Part shown: positions 55,101 through 57,827 of the stretch, piece by piece
How positions within the stretch are numbered: position 1 is the stretch's first letter
How the letters are laid out: each line of letters opens with the position of its first letter
Assembly: GCA_017858325.1 (NCBI GenBank)
Contig: JAFMBT010000008.1
Span: 1 to 57,827 of the forward strand
From: Candidatus Planktophila sp.
Lineage (GTDB): Bacteria > Actinomycetota > Actinomycetes > Nanopelagicales > Nanopelagicaceae
DNA length: 57,827 nucleotides
Direction of reading: 5' to 3'
Made by a program: the position numbers and the translations under genes
The notes under the pieces: model-generated
Database searches by the model: none
What the model was told of the DNA's origin: nothing
The model's input: only the letters and a program-made list of their open reading frames with translations

Positions 55101-55953
55101 GACCAGTAAGGCCAACAGATGGAGTGGTGATCGATCCACTTCCTGAATTCACATAAATTTGCAACTTCCAACTGCTCTTATCAAATGATCCACTACCTGC
55201 GTTAGTCCAATCACTATGTGAGGTGAGGCGGCTTCCAAAACCTAAGTCGGGATTTGAATTTCCATGTTTATTCCACGCTAAAATAGTTTGAAGATCAGTC
55301 AAGTTGTGAATTTGAAAGCTACCATGGCCGGTACCGCCAGACCTCGCGTCATCATAATCGTGAGTATTTGTTCCCGCAGGAGTGAGACCACTTGCGCCAG
55401 TGGAGTAATTTCCTGACCACATCTCTAGTCGGCATGATTTGCCTGAACCCGTGGTAACTGGGGTGGCGACAGAGCCAAATCCTGGCCAGTTCGATTCGAT
55501 AGAACAATTGGAAACATTGGTCTGGATATCGTTGCTTCCCGTGGGCAGAGCCAAGTTTGTAATCGTTGCAGCCACTGAAAGGGGCGTTGTGGTTCTTGCC
55601 TCCCACTTATCAAAAGATACCTCTGCGTAATATAGAGTGCTCGAATACCTCATCTCCATCCGATACTTGACCCTGGTGAAAGTTGCGCCAGCATTTGTTA
55701 ATTGTGCCGCGCGATCTGAAGCTCCTATGCCATAACCCGTGGCGTAGGTGAAATTTCTCTGGTAATCAGTTGTCTCATAAATCTTCTCCCAACTGCTCTC
55801 CACAGCGGCAGTAGCGCTATTCATCAAATTTTGATTCGGTGATATTGGTTGAACTAAAAGTAGAACAAGAATCGCCACCATAATTTTGGAAATTTTTGGG
55901 CGAAAAAAAATCTGTGCATATTTTTCTTTAATCACTTGAAACTTGAATTTCAT
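46132..55953 (-). CDS. Giant mosaic surface protein (3273 residues)
   Basis: An exported multidomain protein with a long signal peptide (about 1-50, ending SATAAVE). In order: an unknown N-terminal domain (to about 270), an Ig-like putative cell-surface domain (LPGGLVLDPSTGVISGTP, about 275-355), a glycine-rich domain (about 411-676), InlB/Listeria-Bacteroides repeats (AGWNTRADGGGNYF, about 683-831), cadherin-like repeats, a LamG-type lectin domain (about 1055-1265), two PA14-like domains (about 1595-1745 and 1860-2010), NHL-type propeller repeats (about 2255-2560), MBG-like repeats (about 2585-3050) and a C-terminal IPT/TIG domain (about 3190-3273). No LPXTG or C-terminal helix is present. 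Its ATG overlaps the preceding stop. Adhesion or matrix binding is likely. Confidence 0.88.
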   Translation of the reverse strand: MKFKFQVIKEKYAQIFFRPKISKIMVAILVLLLVQPISPNQNLMNSATAAVESSWEKIYETTDYQRNFTYATGYGIGASDRAAQLTNAGATFTRVKYRMEMRYSSTLYYAEVSFDKWEARTTTPLSVAATITNLALPTGSNDIQTNVSNCSIESNWPGFGSVATPVTTGSGKSCRLEMWSGNYSTGASGLTPAGTNTHDYDDARSGGTGHGSFQIHNLTDLQTILAWNKHGNSNPDLGFGSRLTSHSDWTNAGSGSFDKSSWKLQIYVNSGSGSITTPSVGLTGQVGVPFNLAIDHSGFASPTFSYIGTLPGGLVLDPSTGVISGTPTESLNSLVRVTATDSTGQTAETSYFYIQIFQRLLDASGSCSLESLSPGVDVTNTNNLQLTKVGTDCIAEFLAVGSYSVRPPAFTYTYLVVAGGGGGADGGGGGGGGLLQGESVLRSSETATIAISVGAGGAGGVDGNATNGANSSIGSTLIAIGGGKGGPYAGAGSLGGSGGGTGGDRNLPGAGTVGQGSAGGGNPVSTGYKGGGGGGGAGGPGLTGTTNIGFGGSGGAGGPGVASTITGSSVFYAGGGGGGINNNNNRWWNLNDAGTALNSATGGFTTTFDQRFQFLGGGGSAGVGGGGRGSSWGRSGGAGCSNSTHTNGEPNTGGGGGGTDPEETCAGNGGSGIVILRWASQPVTLTFSPNNATSGQVPSEITFRPGQPNQATAPANAGALERTGMYFAGWNTRADGGGNYFLEGNSLFSITTSTTLFAIFRFQLNYNLNGGSGVTPASVIPPNGTVLLAPMDGSTKDGDPFLGWCAITVNPENCYGSGRSYPLTSNTTLYALYGPGVTMNDVGTQIFPERLGGNSETITATGGYGVKTFSVTSPTSTGFTIQRNTPASTTTIRISPTVFADTYTAIITATDSLGNRGYETTTILVRKPAGFTSSSQNLKATVGTAKTFSIPVMGGIGDIIPTLAVSGPGDTSTITIGEPAFVDGSLKLNVSNQTQRGRYQITITLRDDAGLNSRTSLTLDVKSAIGLTYQALPGAISQESLTVHWQINSANTYLATGSYLNDLAGGSNATIRGPTTNPRALLFSGQDPLYEVGDPSYLQLSADGFIASNQPLISETATSYSLFAWIFPQGSGSLISLCATNRCDTAERTSIMELSAAGDLSIRHPNGVSAEIETTLSLNQWHYLGFTIDSATSTLSASINGQLLGDISIENGAGSSRSYLALGASAIDSMTAANAGLGQFRFGALHLYSTALDSATVVNNFTASKDAYISAPGQQVSLSTTEGIARDFGPFRAALGSGAKTFALEDSQSGKLTLIAVDSATVTLRVAPTLSALDSVTAATYFDTITVTDQSSSIDRLSIRIDVNPPVALNLGESAVTVATNTTYSIPISVVGGNGSKTLSLTTSPEATGILLDVNESNQPILYFNGTTPKGSYRATVTATDQSGAIGTDSLTAVIDGGISVVVSPSRNISIYPNETKTVTFTPSGGIAPYSYQRLIYSGQAEIPITFETSTGTLNVASGLATGSTTLESIVISDSQGESVTVMVSIRVASIPTIAGADVLQFTYGNLTSVETFTVSSAVNLSSATSQSPNLLSGLRMNFYNDPTQSIYALAGSSAPSGSPCFTMSSPSNLDFTHTIYSACTRPTTGYAEGYFIAPITGTIIFSLRADDKARLQITTDALNECIRTVNGTSTCSISGFTAGESYPLKIWFLGLGGNDDLKLYYSWSNQGGLTQSTTIIPISAYSHQNLLLTLTFQEANNAKQVLVSLRQDLIVDSTTVQNFVETITVTNEFGQSASKSVNIVINPPISAAISRNIIEITAGSEHIETVTAINGTGAKTFTIANLRKSTTSIEGTGLSIYVRNCTGLANTKCDVKSAPISYLGETSVLGNLNITSFSGSYRGSSNDNFTIYAEGYYRAPVTGQVVFNFNHDDSIYFEIEKDNGIETGYAGCCNSSNPGTAFTITDLVEGQLYPFRIWLNEVGGNTYLNMYHSWSNQSGSTQARTIIPIGNFYPSLTSDPTQTVFVETIDAGSAHLKFATGIQGGTYFINVVAVDEVGARATLPVRATVVAAVTNNPQWAGVKNYSLPDGISFLSETYTVTGGSAPYQFQLISSDTFEIVSAVDTPTGSINVQSNSPLSIGSYSFSIKVTDSNLRSDSITVTVEVSAESAAVDIQSVTIPYGSVLNRTFNLPERAVNNPRTVIYPSPSEFRVDTSTVSSGTLPISVDNTLSTGNYIAGAQYRLESESADAVTDLYSTLGLGGTIQGVVADSSGNWYIADYRNDRIKKYNPATGEVSVYAGSGVAADSDFTLDRLSIAINQPCRLALDNFERLLVSTCVVGRGQDNTSYLMRINLDGSVEKITGRYGSGPITGVGGLAVNGGAGYISALAVDSQGHIYIAGTGFSDQGGSRIFLVHSTTGILSELTIPTSSNGVNINVLGQQFTGIAIDKADNLFIVDVAKHRVIKYSILDQIWSHIAGATSGQSGSTTNVTALAARFNQPRTIAIDPVGDIWIGESGNNRITLIERDTNFVRAPYINIYTTYALAVAANGDLMAIRWTGGNNAYFIDRKVAHSIVTIKVEKAPVPISLDLAASVDISNLRYGSEYPIVIDLGAGVGVLDLKQMLGSTLYNSLDCNSKSISESQITCRWIPIIHGNVPLTATFTPSDSRNYSSGTKTSIFSVNRAETFTVVLKNVSTSLSENPNLFTVQGLAPLDRVNAITLRYSGISGTSYESTTAPTTPGTYQVRVDTSTSTSIFFAANSQGVTPTLTNYLGYTSGVGQWTITKAERPPVPEYPSLYVSSSETFTATVSNVLRELTYQFSSPSRNVCTVDPATGSITALIAGYCDVTLTITSDNWSDYFNYSSVTFSLAVTKSNRTVSITSLSSSALQYGQSATASIQISRARNDGVVSYTLASNSACSVTTLANFQVRILATKGSGSCTIVANISEGEDYVAASSATLVITISKADAPIFTVTPIRSLQFSGAAPASPTVTQVQGLVNGDQLLSYSFTYSGTRARGTSHTGADRPTRGGTYMATLSSVSLSGSVAITVNYNTPIYPSVPFQIFRVEQPEFSILTDVAFVGTSLPLSFSTSSPSEVAATYEIVSGGSASGCSIENGSISASSTGTCLVRTTRPADDNYEAKASPIKTIAFRELERPLATSQAAPSAQETITIGIQGGTGLNRGETTCTTGCVPTITSISPGSLAPLSLLTITGTNFSTATEIIFNRRYRTTTFQINSDTEIVVQIPAGLPAGAGSLSVVASGGTSFRFSEVIITS
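53925..54720. repeat. Glycine-codon-rich low-complexity segment of the giant gene
   Basis: Runs of CCACCACCACC and related triplets on the plus strand encode long Gly tracts on the minus strand (about residues 411-676 of the giant protein). This is a glycine-rich domain known from bacterial surface proteins and ends with the conserved GNGGSGIVILRW. Base composition and strand skew differ sharply from the neighbours. Confidence 0.8.
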
Positions 55954-56528
55954 GATGAAGCCGATTCAAGTACAATCGAATCTACGGCGCTCATAAGGGC
56001 CTTGGGATTAGAGAAAGATATAGTGAATTCGGCAAGGCTCTCGTTATAGTCAATACTCTGGCTTGAATCACCAAATTCGATGTTCTGCCCTGCCGGGTTT
56101 ACCAGCGTTACATCATCGAGTGCTGTGGAAAGTGTTGCTCCTGATGCAATTGATAAAATCACGGCGTTACCGACATTTGTATTACTTGGGGTTGCAAATA
56201 AATCTAGCGGAGAGTCACTTCCTGCCGAAAAGAGTCTGAGTCGTATGGTTGTGCCCGCACACTCACCAACGTTAAGTCCCCTGATCAGGAAACTGCCAAC
56301 GTATGAAGAGCCATTGATGGTGGCGGTCGGCTCGAGTGAAACATTGACATAGGAATCACAGGCAACAATTTGGTAGATACCTTGACCGTATTCAACGCTG
56401 GAACTGGCAAGGATATTTACTGCATAAGTAGAACCAATCACAGCAAGGATTGTGGTGAGCAAAAGTCCTAGTCTGACTTTGGGTGAATGGCGTTTTTTAT
56501 ACACAGTTGTGTCCTCGATGGCAAACAT
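55950..56528 (-). CDS. Small exported YGQG-motif protein (paralogue C)
   Basis: A 192-residue protein. A basic stretch (YKKRHSPKVRL) precedes a hydrophobic signal (about 22-40) and the mature start SVEYGQGIYQIVACDSYVNV. The second conserved cysteine is in GECAGTTIRLRL, and the chain ends IVLESASS like its paralogues. The ATG at 56528 is fixed by a GGAGGTG ribosome-binding site eight bases upstream; the in-frame GTG at 56552 lies upstream of that site. It overlaps the giant gene by four bases, so the two are produced together; it could be the fibre subunit or anchor on which the giant protein is displayed. Confidence 0.75.
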   Translation of the reverse strand: MFAIEDTTVYKKRHSPKVRLGLLLTTILAVIGSTYAVNILASSSVEYGQGIYQIVACDSYVNVSLEPTATINGSSYVGSFLIRGLNVGECAGTTIRLRLFSAGSDSPLDLFATPSNTNVGNAVILSIASGATLSTALDDVTLVNPAGQNIEFGDSSQSIDYNESLAEFTISFSNPKALMSAVDSIVLESASS

Positions 56529-56534
56529 CGAATA

Positions 56535-56541
56535 CACCTCC
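56535..56541 (-). promoter_or_regulatory. Strong ribosome-binding site of paralogue C
   Basis: GGAGGTG on the minus strand lies eight bases (measured from GGAGG) before ATG 56528. It is one of few strong Shine-Dalgarno sequences in the window, where most first genes look leaderless, and it suggests high translation of this small protein and of the coupled giant gene. The rest of the 56553-56749 gap shows no gene. Confidence 0.7.
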
Positions 56542-56749
56542 AGCAGATTCACCCTCGGCGTTCCCTTGAATCTCGCAGAGACTAATTCTATTGAGAAGGG
56601 TAAATGGGAAGTTTTTCGCTTCCGTTTGGACCCATTTGTTGTGCGGTTTCTACACAGAAAAGTGGTTGCTCCGTCTCTTTGGCAGTAAAAATCTTGTGTG
56701 GTGGCTTACCTGTGAGGTGTGGCTTCGTCGATGAAACTTGGATCAGGCC

Positions 56750-57367
56750 CTAGAAGTCGTAGAAAGCTAATGTGATTGCAATAGTGAACATAATTGCCGC
56801 AATAATTGAATCAAGAATCTTCCAGAAGATGGGCTTTGACATGAATCGTGAGGCTGCTCGCGCACCAAAGCCGATTGTAGAAAACCAGGCCAGACTCGCC
56901 AAGGCACCTCCGAGTGCGAAGAACCAGCGATCGCCCTCGAATTGATTAGCAATACTGCCAAGAAGAATGAGGGTGTCTAAGTAAACGTGGGGATTAAGAA
57001 ATGTGAGGGAGAGACAGATACCCACGACTTTGGAGATGCTCATGGCAGAGCCCTCACCAGCGTTCAAGCTATGATTCTTTAAAGCTGAGCGAACACTTCT
57101 GATTCCAAACCACGTCAGGTAGATCACTCCAAACCAGCGAATGAATTCGAGCAATGATGGCTTACTCTGAATAAGAGTGCCTAGCCCGCCTGTGCCAAGG
57201 AAAATGAGGGCGGCATCTGAAATCGCACAAATTGCGACAACCGATAGGACATGTTGGCGAAGTAATCCCTGACGAATCACAAAGGCGTTCTGTGCGCCTA
57301 TTGCGATAATGAGAGAGAGCCCTGTAAGAAATCCAGGTAGAAGGGCTAGCATGAAAGAACTGTACAA
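56750..57367 (-). CDS. LysE/ArgO family amino-acid exporter
   Basis: A membrane protein of about 205 residues with six helices. The N-terminal GFLTGLSLIIAIGAQNAFVIRQGL is the hallmark of the LysE family, and the SLTFLNPHVYLDTLILLGS segment is conserved in the LysE/ArgO branch, indicating export of lysine or arginine. The start is uncertain: TTG at 57367 or ATG at 57352, neither with a Shine-Dalgarno sequence. Its upstream region contains the tRNA-like remnant. No LysG regulator is visible in the window. Confidence 0.88.
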   Translation of the reverse strand: MYSSFMLALLPGFLTGLSLIIAIGAQNAFVIRQGLLRQHVLSVVAICAISDAALIFLGTGGLGTLIQSKPSLLEFIRWFGVIYLTWFGIRSVRSALKNHSLNAGEGSAMSISKVVGICLSLTFLNPHVYLDTLILLGSIANQFEGDRWFFALGGALASLAWFSTIGFGARAASRFMSKPIFWKILDSIIAAIMFTIAITLAFYDF

Positions 57368-57381
57368 GAGAGATCTCTACG

Positions 57382-57411
57382 TGGACGATACTGGGATCGA
57401 ACCAGTGACCA
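57382..57411 (-). pseudogene. 3' half of a tRNA gene (T-arm and acceptor strand only)
   Basis: On the minus strand: variable-loop TGGTC, T-stem ACTGG, loop TTCGATC, T-stem CCAGT, acceptor 3' strand ATCGTCC and discriminator A. The five-base T-stem is perfect. A complementary 5' acceptor strand (GGACGAT) and a D-arm are absent from the 160 bases upstream, and no proper anticodon loop is seen. This is what remains when an element integrates into a tRNA gene and a duplicated 3' end is left behind, but no integrase is in the window. CCA is not encoded. Confidence 0.5.
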
Positions 57412-57716
57412 TATAGATCATGTTCCACAACTAGTAGAAATTCCTACTTGGACTGACCACCTTTGGCTCTGGCAAATCAGCGGCATTTTTCTTATTTTTA
57501 GGACCTTATTTGCACATTGGTAGCACAGTCTAGTCGTGAGAAGAATTATCTAGAACGACCTGAGTAAGCAACAAAGAATGCTACTTGTTCTGCTCGTGAT
57601 TGCATGTATTATTTTTAGCCGTTCTCGGCCTTTATGTTTCTTGGTATTTGGGCCTGGCCATGGTTTAAGAATAAAAATAACTAATTTTAAGCCTTTGCCC
57701 TTAACTTTTAGGGGTG

Positions 57717-57722
57717 TATGGT
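57717..57722 (+). promoter_or_regulatory. -10 element TATGGT, leaderless promoter at the right edge
   Basis: TATGGT is followed by six bases and ATG at 57729. A TTGCCC at 57695-57700, 16 bases upstream, may be the -35. The region 57412-57694 holds no gene or RNA that I can support apart from a short hairpin AGTAG/CTACT near 57440-57455. Confidence 0.5.
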
Positions 57723-57728
57723 CAAGAT

Positions 57729-57827
57729 ATGAAGTTACGCTTAATAGGAGTTCTGACCATTCTCGTCTTGTACGTAAGTGCGACGGCTGTGCCGGTAAGC
57801 GCTGCGGTTAAAGCTGGAGCTAAATGC
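57729..57827 (+). CDS. Exported protein, partial (N-terminus only)
   Basis: The first 33 codons of a gene that runs off the window. A signal peptide begins KLRLIGVLTILVL and ends near VSAAVKAGAKC. The segment after cleavage, K-A-G-A-K-C, resembles the start of a short cysteine motif I recall at the N-terminus of many exported acI actinobacterial proteins. The start is supported by the leaderless promoter. Function cannot be judged. A longer overlapping reading frame at 57578-57811 lacks these signals and was rejected. Confidence 0.6.
   Translation, partial: MKLRLIGVLTILVLYVSATAVPVSAAVKAGAKC

Noticed and set aside
57440-57462. Hairpin with AATTTCTACT resembling the end of a Cas12a-type CRISPR repeat
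   Set aside because: Only one copy is present, there are no spacers or cas genes, and the match is short; treated as chance.
57361-57540. Possible complete tRNA or tmRNA on the minus strand
   Set aside because: No complementary acceptor 5' strand, D-arm or correct anticodon loop could be found, and no tmRNA tag frame or 5' end is visible; only the 3' tRNA half is supported.
57578-57811. 77-residue plus-strand frame at the right edge
   Set aside because: It overlaps, out of frame, the better-supported exported protein that has a promoter at the right distance and a proper signal peptide; the frame also lacks a Shine-Dalgarno site.

Overview
The window looks like a chromosome segment of a streamlined, low-GC free-living actinobacterium, most likely a freshwater acI/Nanopelagicales-type lineage (inference). 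Gene orders are actinobacterial: lipB-lipA-plsC-DUF4191 facing RDD; erpA-PfkB kinase-class V aminotransferase-ctaC/ctaD/ctaF facing qcrB/qcrA/qcrC/ctaE; trpD beside ctaE. The bc1 complex has a Rieske protein with an N-terminal membrane domain and a diheme cytochrome c (QcrC), both actinobacterial traits. Base composition is close to balanced, unlike classical high-GC actinobacteria, and the secreted protein truncated at the right edge begins like many acI exported proteins. No IS element, CRISPR array, complete tRNA or rRNA was found.

Left part (1-35.4 kb): ordinary core metabolism. In 0.1-13.7 kb are lipoate synthesis and transfer (lipB, lipA), the lipoylated E2 (sucB), the E3 shared by 2-oxoacid dehydrogenases and glycine cleavage (lpdA), gcvT and leucyl aminopeptidase, plus an MmpL-like transporter, an FAD amine-oxidase-like enzyme and a TIGR01777 epimerase. 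In 13.7-17.7 kb an ECF transporter operon (SCO2322-family protein, T, fused A1A2, S) lies behind a cobalamin riboswitch. In 17.7-29.3 kb are nadA, erpA, a PfkB kinase, a cysteine-desulfurase-like protein without the PLP lysine, and the full aa3 oxidase/bc1 supercomplex gene set. In 29.3-35.4 kb are an isolated receiver protein, trpD, a DnaQ-like exonuclease, an aldo/keto reductase, an M3 peptidase and a low-molecular-weight phosphatase.

Right part (35.5-56.5 kb): a 21-kb accessory locus that is not ordinary metabolism. It encodes a LuxR-type response regulator and an unusual multi-pass histidine kinase, an ER/SipW-type (Ser/His) signal peptidase, a small catalytically empty S26-like protein, an 11-TM membrane protein with an N-terminal ectodomain, a collagen-like Gly-X-Y protein, three small exported proteins sharing a YGQG...V.C motif, a Pro-rich secreted protein, a divergent pair made of a two-TM protein and a MotB-like protein, and a 3273-residue mosaic surface protein. 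The C-terminal domain of the collagen-like protein carries the same two-cysteine core as the three small proteins. I infer a SipW/TasA-like surface-fibre or adhesion system with its own peptidase, regulators and perhaps an ion-driven envelope motor. The locus is followed by a LysE-type exporter and an isolated 3' half of a tRNA gene, a possible old integration scar.

Many first genes of transcription units have a TANNNT hexamer ending exactly 6-7 bases before the start codon, the signature of leaderless mRNAs. This fixed several start codons used here (for example erpA and the partial gene at the right edge).
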